Part shown: in pieces, positions 53,138 through 62,367 of the stretch
How positions within the stretch are numbered: the stretch's first letter is position 1
How the letters are laid out: each line of letters begins with the position of its first letter
Assembly: GCA_949294335.1 (NCBI GenBank)
Contig: CASFGO010000017.1
Span: 1-64,000, forward strand
Direction of reading: 5' to 3'
Source: an uncultured bacterium
Lineage (GTDB): Bacteria; Cyanobacteriota; Vampirovibrionia; Gastranaerophilales; Gastranaerophilaceae
Length of the DNA: 64,000 nt
Made by a program: the position numbers and the translations under genes
Notes under the pieces: model-generated
Database searches by the model: none
What the model saw: the letters and a program-made list of their open reading frames with translations, nothing else
What the model was told of the DNA's origin: nothing

Positions 53138-56100
53138 ATGAGCGTTCAATATGTACCATTACATTTGCACACAGAATATTCGCTTTTAGACGGTGCAATA
53201 AGAATAAAAGACCTTTGCAAATTTGCAAAAGAAAACAACATGCCAGCAGTTGCAGTAACTGACCATGGTGTAATGTATGGTGCATTAGATTTATACATTG
53301 ATGCAAAAGAAGCAGGGATAAAACCAATTATCGGATGTGAATTTTATGTTCACTCAGGTGATATTACAGAAAGAGACCAACATAACAACCCTCGTTACCA
53401 CTTAATTTTATTAGCAAAAGATAATGAAGGTTACATGAACCTTGTAAAACTCGCTTCTGATGCTGCGTGTAAAGGCTTTTATGTAAAACCTCGTATCAAT
53501 TTTGAACTACTACAAGAATATTCAAAAGGGTTAATATGTTGTTCTGCATGTTTAGGAGGAGAAGTTCTATGTCACTTAAAACAAGGTGACTATGAAGGAG
53601 CAAAAGAGGTTGCTAAAAAATACAAAGATTTATTTGGAGATGACTATTATATTGAACTTCAAGATCACGGTTTAGAAGACCAAAAAAGAACTAATCCTGA
53701 TTTAATCAAGTTAGCAAAAGAACTTGATATAAAAATGGTTATTACAAACGACTCACACTACTTAAAAAAAGAAGATGCAGACTGGCATGACACATTATTG
53801 TGTATGCAAACTCAGTCATTAAAATCAGAAGAAAATAGATTTCATTTCCCTAATAACGAATTTTATGTAAAAACAGTTGATGAATTAAGAGATGCATTTC
53901 GTTGGATGGATGCTGAAACATTTGATGAATGTATAAAAAATACAGTAGATATAGCAGAAAAATGTCATGTAACAATTAAATGGGAAGCTCCATTACCTGA
54001 TTATAAAGTTCCAGCAGGATATGACACAGAATCATATTTAGATTTTCTTGTAAATGAAGGCTTAAAAAGAAAATACGGAGAAGAAAACATTAATGAAGAA
54101 TTAATGGAACGTGTTAGATATGAACTTGGTATTATCCACAAAATGGGTTTCTCTGCATATTTCTTAATAACTTGGGATTTTATCCACTATGCAAAAACAC
54201 ATGACATCCCAGTAGGTCCAGGTCGTGGTTCTGCAGCAGGTTCGGTTGTTGCTTATGCACTTGATATTACAGACCTTGACCCTATTAAACACCATCTATT
54301 GTTTGAAAGATTCTTAAACCCAGAGCGTTTCAGTATGCCCGATATTGATACAGACTTCTGTATTGATAAGCGTGGAGACGTTATTGACTACGTTGTAAGA
54401 AAATATGGTGAAGATAAAGTTTGTCAGATTATTACTTTCTCAACACTTGCAGCAAGAAATGCAATGAAAAGTGTTGCTCGTGTATTTGGTATTGAATATG
54501 CAAAAAGTAATAAACTGGCTTCAATGATTGCAACTGATGCTAAAAATATTGATGCAGCTCTACAAGAAGGAATGGAATTAAGAGAAGAATATGACAAAGA
54601 CCCTGAAGTTAAAAAACTTGTAGATACTGCTAAATGCGTTGAAGGTATTAAATGTGGTATTGGAATGCACGCAGCAGGAGTTATTATCTCATACAAACCT
54701 CTTGACCAAATTGTACCTGTTCAACCTTCAAAAGACGGTATCATTATTACTCAATACCATAGAGAAATTCTTGAAAAATTAAAACTGTTAAAAATGGACT
54801 TCTTAGGCCTAAGAAACCTTACAATGATTCATAAAACAGTTAATTTAGTAAAACGTTGTCAAGGAATTGATGTAGATATTAACCATATTCCTCTTGATGA
54901 CAAACCAACTTATGATATGTTAGTTCGAGGAGAAACAGTCGGAGTATTCCAACTTGAATCCTCTGGTATGACTAGTCTCGTAAAAAAATTAAAACCTGAC
55001 GTATTTGAAGATTTAGGTGCATTAGTTGCACTATTCCGTCCTGGTCCATTAGGTTCAGGCATGGTTGACGACTTCGTTGAACGTAAACATGGTCGTCAAG
55101 CAATTACTTATGCACACCCAAGATTAGAGCCTATTTTAAAAGATACATATGGAACAATGGTTTATCAAGAGCAAATCATGCAGATATTCCAAGTCATGGC
55201 AGATTATTCTCTTGGACAAGCAGACCAAGTACGTAGAATGATGGGACACAAAGATCCTGAAGCAATGGCTGCTCAAAAAGATAAACTTATTGAAGGTTCT
55301 GCAAAATACGGAATGAAAGCAGAAGATGCAACAAAACTTTTTGAACAAATTCAAAACTTTGCTGCATACTGTTTCAACAGAGCCCACTCATCAGCTTATG
55401 CTTTTGTTGCATATCAAACAGCATATTTAAAATGTCATTATCCAGTTGAATATTTATCATCACTACTTTCAAGTGTTTCAGGGGATCAAGATAAAACACA
55501 AGCATATATTGAAGAAGCTCAAAAATACGGGATAAAAGTTCTTCCACCTGATGTTAATAAATCATTCTTAGAATATGCACCAGACGGACATAACATAAGA
55601 TTTGGACTTGCAGCTATTAAACAAGTTGGGGAAGGTGTCGTTGAAGAAATCATAAAAGAAAGAGAAGAAAATGGAGAGTATAAAGACATCTTTGATTTCT
55701 GTAAAAGACTAGACCCTAAACACGTGAACAAAAGACTTTTAGAAGGATTAATAAAAGCAGGCGCATTCTCAACAATTGAAAAAAGTAGAAAACAACTACT
55801 TGATAATATGGAACATATTATTTCATCTGTATCAAGAGAAGCTAAAGCAAGAGAAATGGGACAAGTTAGTTTATTCTCAGCACTACCTGAAGATGATAGC
55901 TTTGCAGCATCACAATTCCAACTAGGTGGGTCAGATGAAGAATTTGACGACAAACAAATTCAAATGTTTGAAAAAGAATTTTTAGGTTTCTATGTAACAT
56001 CCCACCCTCTTTTCTCTATTAGAGATAAGTTACCATTTTTAATGACACATAAAATTTCAGAATTAAAAGATAAAGATAATGACACTCCTGTTACAATCTG

Positions 56101-56608
56101 TGGACTTATTACAACAGCAAGACAAATTCCAACAAGAAAAGATCCTACAAAATTTATTAAATTTCTAACTATAGAAGATTTAACAGGAAAAGTTGAAGCA
56201 GTTGCATTTAACAAAACAATTCAAGAATACGGGGACTTTTTGCAAACTGAGCAAAAAGTGATTATTTCAGGTAAAGTTCAACATAGAGAAGAAGACCAAA
56301 CAAGTGTTCTTATTGATAATGTTAAGCCTGTCGATAACTCAAATCTTGTAACTATTACTATTAAAGATGAATTAAAGTATGAAGAGTTATGTGCAATAAA
56401 AAATATTCTAGCAGCACACCACGGTTCTGATCCAGTTTTATTTAATGTATTAGAAACAAATGACAGAATTCTTACTGCTTCAATGTTTTGGGTTTCTGCA
56501 TCAAGCGACCTTATTAATCATCTTAAGAAATTATTTGATGAAAAAATTGAAGTTTCTATCAAATCAATGGATACACCAACAAAAGAAGAAAATACTATTG
56601 AGGTGTAA
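53138..56608 (+). CDS. dnaE: DNA polymerase III subunit alpha
   Basis: 1156-residue replicative polymerase. N-terminal PHP domain (LHLHTEYSLLDGAI, TDHGVMYG, CCSACLGGEV), palm with PDIDTDF (Asp402, Asp404) and GPGRGSAAGS, fingers, then HhH and OB-fold domains (FYVTSHPL, VTICGLITTARQI). No 3'-5' exonuclease is inserted, so it belongs to the DnaE and not the PolC type. It stands alone, diverging from the ftsI operon, with the end overlapping the convergent patatin gene by 14 bases. Confidence 0.98.
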   Translation: MSVQYVPLHLHTEYSLLDGAIRIKDLCKFAKENNMPAVAVTDHGVMYGALDLYIDAKEAGIKPIIGCEFYVHSGDITERDQHNNPRYHLILLAKDNEGYMNLVKLASDAACKGFYVKPRINFELLQEYSKGLICCSACLGGEVLCHLKQGDYEGAKEVAKKYKDLFGDDYYIELQDHGLEDQKRTNPDLIKLAKELDIKMVITNDSHYLKKEDADWHDTLLCMQTQSLKSEENRFHFPNNEFYVKTVDELRDAFRWMDAETFDECIKNTVDIAEKCHVTIKWEAPLPDYKVPAGYDTESYLDFLVNEGLKRKYGEENINEELMERVRYELGIIHKMGFSAYFLITWDFIHYAKTHDIPVGPGRGSAAGSVVAYALDITDLDPIKHHLLFERFLNPERFSMPDIDTDFCIDKRGDVIDYVVRKYGEDKVCQIITFSTLAARNAMKSVARVFGIEYAKSNKLASMIATDAKNIDAALQEGMELREEYDKDPEVKKLVDTAKCVEGIKCGIGMHAAGVIISYKPLDQIVPVQPSKDGIIITQYHREILEKLKLLKMDFLGLRNLTMIHKTVNLVKRCQGIDVDINHIPLDDKPTYDMLVRGETVGVFQLESSGMTSLVKKLKPDVFEDLGALVALFRPGPLGSGMVDDFVERKHGRQAITYAHPRLEPILKDTYGTMVYQEQIMQIFQVMADYSLGQADQVRRMMGHKDPEAMAAQKDKLIEGSAKYGMKAEDATKLFEQIQNFAAYCFNRAHSSAYAFVAYQTAYLKCHYPVEYLSSLLSSVSGDQDKTQAYIEEAQKYGIKVLPPDVNKSFLEYAPDGHNIRFGLAAIKQVGEGVVEEIIKEREENGEYKDIFDFCKRLDPKHVNKRLLEGLIKAGAFSTIEKSRKQLLDNMEHIISSVSREAKAREMGQVSLFSALPEDDSFAASQFQLGGSDEEFDDKQIQMFEKEFLGFYVTSHPLFSIRDKLPFLMTHKISELKDKDNDTPVTICGLITTARQIPTRKDPTKFIKFLTIEDLTGKVEAVAFNKTIQEYGDFLQTEQKVIISGKVQHREEDQTSVLIDNVKPVDNSNLVTITIKDELKYEELCAIKNILAAHHGSDPVLFNVLETNDRILTASMFWVSASSDLINHLKKLFDEKIEVSIKSMDTPTKEENTIEV

Positions 56609-57806
56609 GTAATTTTATTTTATCTATTGTAAGTTGCAAGCTATTTAATCTTGAATTAACAGCAAAAATTAATTTAGTTAGATTTTTTAATAATAATTTT
56701 TTATCTTTAAATTTAGGTTTCCCAAGCCAAGAACGTCCTTGAGAAGATTCAATAAAACATTCTTTAAAAATTTTTATTTTATCTAGAACAGATACAGAAA
56801 TTAAATCTCTAACGTCTGCTAAATAAATATACAATTCTCCTAATATAATTCTTGAACGAGAAATATTATCAGCTTTTATAAAATCCATCAAACTCATCAA
56901 TATCTTTGATAAATCATCATAATAACGAATTAATTTTTGTTTTTTCTTTAACAGCCCACTAGTTAAAACTTTCATTGATTGTTTATAACCTAAATCAATC
57001 AAATTATTACGCATAGCATCGGACATATTTAAATCTAGTATTATAACATTTCCTGTATTAATTTTTATATAATCATAATCATCTCTATGGCCATAACTAC
57101 ATATAATATGATCAGTTGCAGCTGAAGTCATACAACTATAAATAGCATTAAAGAAATCTATTGCATTATTTTCGACTTGTTCATATTCACCTTCTAATCT
57201 AAATTCAAGAATTCTATTACTACCTAATTTTAGATTTTTAGATAACTTCCAAAGCGGAATACTTTTTAACAAATCACCATCAACAAGTCTTTTCCCATTT
57301 ATTTCAACAGGAGTCATAAGACCTGGCATACTACAAGAAATTCTAACTGCTTCTGCGATTTCAAAATCAGGTGTTTCCTGTTTTGAAAATTCATTACACT
57401 TGAATGTTAATAAATCAGTTGTGTAAATCAAAAGATTTTTTTCTAAATCCGCAAAAGTGACAGGTTTATTTTTTCCTTTTTTATATGATTTGCCATAAAC
57501 TTTTTTTTCTACATTTTCTCTAACCCATTGAGTAAAAATTTCACCTTTGCTTAATGCAAAATCTTTACCAAAGCTTAAATTTATATCTCTAAAAAGTTCA
57601 AAATTAACCTTCATAAAGATATCTTTAATTTCTTCGTAAGAATATCCAACAGCAACCAAAGCTGCTATAATTGCCCCAACAGAAGAACCAACTAAGGTAT
57701 CGTACTTGATTTTCATTTCATATAAGGCACGTATAGCACCAACATACGCAAAGCCACGAACTGCTCCGCCACCAAATATACAAGTATAAATATCTTCTCT
57801 AGTCAT
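56595..57806 (-). CDS. Patatin-like phospholipase
   Basis: 403 residues. The oxyanion loop GGGAVRG (12-18), nucleophile elbow GSSVG (Ser42) and catalytic Asp176 in VDGDLLKSIP form the Ser-Asp dyad. The C-terminal ~150 residues are helical, Lys/Leu-rich and without known domain. No signal peptide is seen, so it may act on inner-membrane lipids or be exported by another route. TATAAT lies 9 bases before the ATG, a short-leader or nearly leaderless arrangement. The 3' end overlaps dnaE by 14 bases. Confidence 0.9.
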   Translation of the reverse strand: MTREDIYTCIFGGGAVRGFAYVGAIRALYEMKIKYDTLVGSSVGAIIAALVAVGYSYEEIKDIFMKVNFELFRDINLSFGKDFALSKGEIFTQWVRENVEKKVYGKSYKKGKNKPVTFADLEKNLLIYTTDLLTFKCNEFSKQETPDFEIAEAVRISCSMPGLMTPVEINGKRLVDGDLLKSIPLWKLSKNLKLGSNRILEFRLEGEYEQVENNAIDFFNAIYSCMTSAATDHIICSYGHRDDYDYIKINTGNVIILDLNMSDAMRNNLIDLGYKQSMKVLTSGLLKKKQKLIRYYDDLSKILMSLMDFIKADNISRSRIILGELYIYLADVRDLISVSVLDKIKIFKECFIESSQGRSWLGKPKFKDKKLLLKNLTKLIFAVNSRLNSLQLTIDKIKLLTPQ

Positions 57807-57853
57807 AACCCAATTATTATATACTAGAATTATCGATTAATAAAGTAGTCATC

Positions 57854-58138
57854 CTATTTAGATTTACCACGTACATAAGGAATATAAAAAGTAGGATAAT
57901 TTATAAATTGATTGTAAATGGGACTATCCGTGAAAAACCCATAATACATTGGATCATAATATCTTGGTTTACCTTTTCCTGTAAAATCATATCCTGAGTA
58001 AGAATCATAACTTTCATCTTTTATTACAATCTTTTTATGAGAATTTGGATGTTTTTGTTCAGGGATATAAACAGAATCACCAGCTCTTACTAGTAGAGCA
58101 GAACAACAAAAACAAAATATTAAAATTAAATATTTCAT
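57854..58138 (-). CDS. Small secreted Tyr-rich protein (94 aa)
   Basis: Signal peptide about 1-19 (KYLILIFCFCCSALLVRA), then a 75-residue mature part rich in Tyr, Pro and Ser (SYDSYSGYDFTGKGKPRYYDPMYYGFF). Ends with a basic GKSK. No family recognised. It starts 12 bases after the 22-residue ORF; TAAGG, which includes that ORF's stop, may act as its ribosome-binding site. It may be a surface or biofilm-type peptide; this is a guess. Confidence 0.65.
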   Translation of the reverse strand: MKYLILIFCFCCSALLVRAGDSVYIPEQKHPNSHKKIVIKDESYDSYSGYDFTGKGKPRYYDPMYYGFFTDSPIYNQFINYPTFYIPYVRGKSK

Positions 58139-58150
58139 ATAATTAGAACC

Positions 58151-58219
58151 TTACTGGTTAATATATACAGGTAGCGGAAACATTCCAGCTATAAGCCAAT
58201 ATAACATATTTATTTTCAT
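58151..58219 (-). CDS. 22-residue hydrophobic small ORF
   Basis: ATG at 58219 follows AAGGTG by 7 bases and opens a frame encoding MKINMLYWLIAGMFPLPVYI plus Asn-Gln, with TAA at 58151-58153. The peptide is one hydrophobic helix and could be a membrane micropeptide or a leader peptide for the secreted-protein gene 12 bases downstream. The stop codon overlaps the downstream ribosome-binding site (TAAGG), which suggests translational coupling. Confidence 0.45.
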   Translation of the reverse strand: MKINMLYWLIAGMFPLPVYINQ

Positions 58220-58251
58220 ATTTAAACACCTTATAAGTTAGATTTATACTT

Positions 58252-58326
58252 CAAGCAAGAAAATTATTCCTCTTATATTAGTAAAAATTACTATTAAAAA
58301 TTATATTTAGTAATATTTCTTGCTTG
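58252..58326. repeat. 11-bp inverted repeat, 53-base loop
   Basis: CAAGCAAGAAA (58252-58262) and TTTCTTGCTTG (58316-58326) are perfect inverted copies. Similarity continues outward into ATTTATAC on both sides with a 2-base shift. The loop holds smaller AT-only repeats. It lies downstream of the His-rich protein gene and upstream of the 22-residue ORF, so it could be a long terminator-like hairpin or paired operator sites. Confidence 0.6.
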
Positions 58327-58339
58327 TATAAATACATAT

Positions 58340-58630
58340 TTAGAATCCAATACCTAGATAGAATGAAGGATAGATTCCATTATAATAATATGGTCCATTT
58401 ATCGGGTAACCATAGTAGTAACAAGAGCTCCAACAGCCGCGCCTGGCCAACACCCCTGTGGTAAATGATGAACCACAAAAATGATGATGGGGAGCAGGAG
58501 GAGGAGCAACCATTCTTACGTGCGCTGGCCCATGATGAGGATTATGACCTCGATCATGAGGTTTTGCACTAACTGGTAAACTTAAAGCCAATAAACTAAC
58601 CAAACTTAACGTTAATAATTTCTTTTTCAT
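58340..58630 (-). CDS. Small secreted His/Pro/Tyr-rich protein (96 aa)
   Basis: Signal peptide about 1-22 (KKKLLTLSLVSLLALSLPVSA). The mature part starts KPHDRGHNPHHGPAHVRM and has APHHHFC, then a Gly/Tyr-rich tail with three cysteines in all. About ten histidines suggest metal binding. AGGTGA lies 5-6 bases before the ATG at 58630; an upstream ATG five codons earlier is less well placed. Local GC is higher than in the neighbours, partly because of the Pro/His/Gly codons. No family recognised. Confidence 0.7.
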   Translation of the reverse strand: MKKKLLTLSLVSLLALSLPVSAKPHDRGHNPHHGPAHVRMVAPPPAPHHHFCGSSFTTGVLARRGCWSSCYYYGYPINGPYYYNGIYPSFYLGIGF

Positions 58631-58787
58631 ATCTTCACCTCTCATATTTCATTTATATAACGAATTTATTTTATAAATGTTCAAATTTATGTTAAGCAAT
58701 ATTAATGTTAAATTCTTTACAAGATTAGCTTTTTGAACTAATATTGAATAAACAGAACTTGTAACAGTTTTTTTAAAGGATATAAAA

Positions 58788-59501
58788 ATGAATACATACA
58801 ACAGGATTTTACTAAAAGTAAGCGGAGAGGCATTACTTGGAGAACAACAATTTGGGATAGATTATAAACCTGTTGAAATGATAGCAAATGAAATATCTCA
58901 AGCAGTAAATGCAGGTGTCCAAGTTGCAGTTGTTGTTGGAGGTGGAAACATCTTCAGAGGAATGAAAAACAGCGCAAAACTTGGCTTGGATAGAGCATCC
59001 GGTGATTATGTAGGAATGCTTGCAACTGTTATGAATGCTATATCTTTACAAAGTGCATTGAAGTCAATTAATATCGATTGTAGAGTTCAATCAGCATTAG
59101 AAATAAAACAAATAGCAGAACCTTATATAAGACATAAAGCAATTAGACATCTTGAAAAAGGTAGAGTTGTAATATTTGCAGCAGGAACTGGAAACCCATT
59201 TTTCACAACAGATACAGCTGCGGCACTAAGAGCATCTGAAATAAATGCAGATGCGATGTTAATGGCTAAAAATGGAGTTGATGGGGTGTATAACGATGAT
59301 CCTAGAATCAATCCTAATGCTAAAAAATTAGATAATATTAAATATTCAGATATTATTAAAAATGATTTAAAAGTAATGGACGCTTCAGCTTGTTCATTAT
59401 GTGAACAAAATAATATACCTATTGTAGTTTTTGATTTTGCTGCCAAAGGTAGTTTAATGAAGATTATAAAAGGGGAAAAAATAGGAACTTTTGTTAATTA
59501 G
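58788..59501 (+). CDS. pyrH: UMP kinase
   Basis: 237-residue amino-acid-kinase-family enzyme that makes UDP from UMP and ATP. ILLKVSGEALLGE, VAVVVGGGNIFRG, GDYVGMLATVMNAISLQ, FAAGTGNPFFTTDTAAALRA and the NGVDGVYNDDPRINP segment are all diagnostic. AAAGGA lies 8 bases before the ATG. It is the first gene of pyrH-frr-cdsA-rnc-rpe; the pyrH-frr-cdsA order is widely conserved in bacteria. Confidence 0.97.
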   Translation: MNTYNRILLKVSGEALLGEQQFGIDYKPVEMIANEISQAVNAGVQVAVVVGGGNIFRGMKNSAKLGLDRASGDYVGMLATVMNAISLQSALKSINIDCRVQSALEIKQIAEPYIRHKAIRHLEKGRVVIFAAGTGNPFFTTDTAAALRASEINADAMLMAKNGVDGVYNDDPRINPNAKKLDNIKYSDIIKNDLKVMDASACSLCEQNNIPIVVFDFAAKGSLMKIIKGEKIGTFVN

Positions 59502-59527
59502 TATAGTATATATTGAAAGAGGTAAAA

Positions 59528-60094
59528 ATGTCAGAAGCAGTTGATGAGCTATTTTTATTAGGCGAAGAAAAAATGGAAAAAGCAATTTCTCAAATGATGA
59601 GAGAATTTGGAACCATAAGAACAGGAAGAGCAAATCCTATTATTCTTGACAAAGTTTTAGTAGATTATTATGGAGCTCCAACTCCTTTAAGACAAATGTC
59701 ACAAGTTTCAGTTAGTGAAGGAACAACATTAATAATTACTCCTTACGACAAAACTATATTAAAAGATATAGAAAAAGCAATAATTAAAGCAGAATTAGGA
59801 ATTTCTCCAAACAGTGATGGAATATGTATTAGACTTACATTCCCTCCTTTAACAGAAGAAAGAAGAAAAGAAATCGTTAAAGATGTTAAGAAAATTGGAG
59901 AAGATGCAAAAGTTGCTATCAGGAATATCAGACGTGATATGACTGATGGGGTTAAAAAAGTAGAAAAAGAAGAAAAGCTTCCGGAAGATACTGTTAAAGA
60001 TTATCAGGATGAAATTCAAAAATTAACTGATAAATATACAAAACAAATTGATAATTCAGTAGCAGAAAAAGAAAAAGAGGTCTTAACAGTATAA
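59528..60094 (+). CDS. frr: Ribosome recycling factor
   Basis: 188 residues. MREFGTIRTGRANPIILDKVLVDYYGAPTPLRQMSQVSV and PPLTEERRKEIVKDVKKIGEDAKVAIRNIRRD are hallmark stretches. It splits post-termination ribosomes with EF-G. ATG at 59528 was chosen because AGAGG precedes it; a TTG five codons earlier overlaps that site. The stop shares a base with the cdsA start. Confidence 0.97.
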   Translation: MSEAVDELFLLGEEKMEKAISQMMREFGTIRTGRANPIILDKVLVDYYGAPTPLRQMSQVSVSEGTTLIITPYDKTILKDIEKAIIKAELGISPNSDGICIRLTFPPLTEERRKEIVKDVKKIGEDAKVAIRNIRRDMTDGVKKVEKEEKLPEDTVKDYQDEIQKLTDKYTKQIDNSVAEKEKEVLTV

Positions 60095-60981
60095 TGGATC
60101 AAAAAAATCTAACCAGATTAGTTACAGGAACAGTAATGGGATTCACTGTTCTAGGTTTAATATTTTATGGAGGGCTACCTTTATTTTTACTTACACTATT
60201 AGTGATATATTTTGCAACAAAAGAATATGTCCTAATTCTACGTCATAAAGGTTTCTATCCAAGTATAAAAGTTATATTATTTGCAGATGCATTTTTTGCA
60301 TTACTAGCATATTTGAATAAATTTAATATGCTATCATTCGCAGTAACAATATCTTCTATTGTTGCATTTATTTGGGTCCTTTCAAAAGGAAGACAACCAT
60401 ATATTGCAAATGTGGCAACAACTATTCTGGGATTTATTTATAGTGGATTATTTCCTTTATACTTAATTTTTATTAGAGATATAGGAACACAACCTGTATA
60501 CCAATACTTAATAAAAATGCCATCTCAACAAGAAGGTTTGTGGTATTTAGTATTATTATTCTTTTGTGTTTTATTTACTGATACTGGTTGTTACTATTTT
60601 GGAACAAAATATGGTAGACATAAAATTGCACCTATCATAAGCCCTAATAAAACAATTGAAGGTGCTATTGGCGGTTCTTTATGTGCTATAATTGGCGCAA
60701 TTGCAATTGGGCACTTTATACATATTGATTGGTATCATGGACTAATTATTGGGATATTAATTGCTACATTTGCACAAATTGGAGATTTATGTGAATCATT
60801 AATTAAACGTGATGCTGGAGTTAAAGACTCTGGGAATACGTTACCTGGTCACGGAGGGTTCTTAGATAGAACGGATAGTTATGTATTCACATTACCAATA
60901 CTATATTATTACTTCCAATATTTTGTATACCAAACAGGGACATTTGAAACATTAATTAATTTCTTTAAAGGCTTAATATAA
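60094..60981 (+). CDS. cdsA: Phosphatidate cytidylyltransferase
   Basis: 295 residues, about eight helices. It makes CDP-diacylglycerol, the precursor of phospholipids. The signature GDLCESLIKRDAGVKDSGNTLPGHGGFLDRTDSYVF near the C-terminus and ISPNKTIEGAIGG are complete. The ATG overlaps the frr stop by one base and the stop overlaps the rnc start by one base. Confidence 0.96.
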   Translation: MDQKNLTRLVTGTVMGFTVLGLIFYGGLPLFLLTLLVIYFATKEYVLILRHKGFYPSIKVILFADAFFALLAYLNKFNMLSFAVTISSIVAFIWVLSKGRQPYIANVATTILGFIYSGLFPLYLIFIRDIGTQPVYQYLIKMPSQQEGLWYLVLLFFCVLFTDTGCYYFGTKYGRHKIAPIISPNKTIEGAIGGSLCAIIGAIAIGHFIHIDWYHGLIIGILIATFAQIGDLCESLIKRDAGVKDSGNTLPGHGGFLDRTDSYVFTLPILYYYFQYFVYQTGTFETLINFFKGLI

Positions 60982-61667
60982 TGTACCAAAATATTTTAGA
61001 TATTGAATGTAGTAATAAGGATTTATTTAATGCTGCAATAACTCATCCTTCTTACACAAAAGAAAATAACATGCCAGCAAAGATGAGTTATGAAAGATTA
61101 GAATTTTTTGGAGATTCTGTCTTAAAACTATATTCATCTCAGTTATTAATAAATAAATTTCCAGATTATGATGAAGGTAAATTATCAAAAATACGTTCAA
61201 TATTAATATCTGATGCAACAATATCACAAATAGCATTTGATATAGGATTAAATAAAATAATAAAATTATCAGAAGCAGAAGAAAAACAAGGTGGTAGGAA
61301 TAGAGAATCAAATATTGCTTGTGCTTTTGAAGCTGTTTTAGGTGCTTATTATTTAGATGGTAAAGACAAAGAAATTAAATCTTTTCTAGAATATCAGTTA
61401 AATAAATATATTGAAGAAATAGACAAAAACTTTGCAAAATACAATGCAAAAGCAGTTTTGCAAGAATATACACAATCACAAACAAAAGAATTACCGGAAT
61501 ATAAAACAATAAATATAACAGGGCCTGCTCACAAACCTATTTTTGAAGTTGAAGTAAGTTATTGTGGTAAAATATTAAGTAAGGCTGAAGGTAAGACAAA
61601 AAAAGAAGCCGAGCAAAATTGTGCCTATCAAGCTTGTAAAGAACTTGGGATTATAGAGGACAAATAA
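60981..61667 (+). CDS. rnc: Ribonuclease III
   Basis: 228 residues. The endonuclease domain has ITHPSYTKEN, the signature YERLEFFGDSVL and the second acidic site near ACAFEAVLGAYYLDG. The double-stranded-RNA-binding domain (about 155-225) ends with GKILSKAEGKTKKEAEQNCAYQACKELG. It processes rRNA and structured mRNA. The stop codon is adjacent to the rpe start. Confidence 0.96.
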   Translation: MYQNILDIECSNKDLFNAAITHPSYTKENNMPAKMSYERLEFFGDSVLKLYSSQLLINKFPDYDEGKLSKIRSILISDATISQIAFDIGLNKIIKLSEAEEKQGGRNRESNIACAFEAVLGAYYLDGKDKEIKSFLEYQLNKYIEEIDKNFAKYNAKAVLQEYTQSQTKELPEYKTINITGPAHKPIFEVEVSYCGKILSKAEGKTKKEAEQNCAYQACKELGIIEDK

Positions 61668-62318
61668 ATGAATAATATAATAATATCACCTTCAATATTA
61701 TCAGCAGATTTTGTAAATCTAGAGAGAGATATAAAAAGAATTGAAGTAGCTGGTGCTGATTGGGTTCATATAGATGTGATGGACGGACATTTTGTACCTA
61801 ACATAACAATAGGAATACCTGTTGTAAAAGCAATTAAAAGAATTACTAAACTTCCTTTAGATGTCCATTTAATGATAGAAAATCCTGAAAAATATATTGG
61901 AGCATTTGCAAAAGCAGGAGCAGATATTATAACAATTCATTATGAAGCCTGCGAAGATACTTTAAAAGAGAATATTGATTTAATAAAGGCATGTAACGTA
62001 AAAGCAGGTGTATCAATAAAACCTAAAACAAGTCAAGAAAGATTATATCCATATTTAAAAGATATAGACTTGGCTCTTGTTATGACTGTAGAACCTGGTT
62101 TTGGGGGGCAAGAATTTTTACATCATTGTGCGATGAAAATCCCTAAAATCAAGGAACTTGTAAACGATGAATTTATTATTCAAGTAGATGGAGGAATTAA
62201 TAATATCACATCTAAGATATGTACATCACTTGGTGCCAATTCACTAGTTGCAGGAAGTTATATTTATGGAAGCAGTGATATAAAAGCTTCAATTAATAGT
62301 TTAAAAAATATATCATAG
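61668..62318 (+). CDS. rpe: Ribulose-phosphate 3-epimerase
   Basis: 216-residue TIM-barrel enzyme of the pentose phosphate pathway. ISPSILSADFVNLERDI, HIDVMDGHFVPNITIG, LDVHLMIENPEKYI, VEPGFGGQEF and QVDGGINNITSK are diagnostic, with both catalytic Asp (DVMDG; VDGG) and metal His residues present. ATG follows the rnc stop directly. It ends the five-gene set; the next gene has its own promoter. Confidence 0.97.
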   Translation: MNNIIISPSILSADFVNLERDIKRIEVAGADWVHIDVMDGHFVPNITIGIPVVKAIKRITKLPLDVHLMIENPEKYIGAFAKAGADIITIHYEACEDTLKENIDLIKACNVKAGVSIKPKTSQERLYPYLKDIDLALVMTVEPGFGGQEFLHHCAMKIPKIKELVNDEFIIQVDGGINNITSKICTSLGANSLVAGSYIYGSSDIKASINSLKNIS

Positions 62319-62350
62319 TATAACAGGATGATACCCATTTGCTTTTAGCA

Positions 62351-62367
62351 TGCTATAATCAGGACAA
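62351..62367 (+). promoter_or_regulatory. Extended -10 promoter of the mla genes
   Basis: TGC-TATAAT (62351-62359) lies 8 bases before the ATG at 62368. AGGA falls between, but any 5' leader would be one or two bases, so initiation is effectively leaderless. Confidence 0.6.

Noticed and set aside
55519..55953. 144-codon open frame antisense to dnaE
   Set aside because: Fully within dnaE; Ser/Cys/Leu-rich translation is typical of the opposite strand of AT-rich Lys/Glu/Asp codons.
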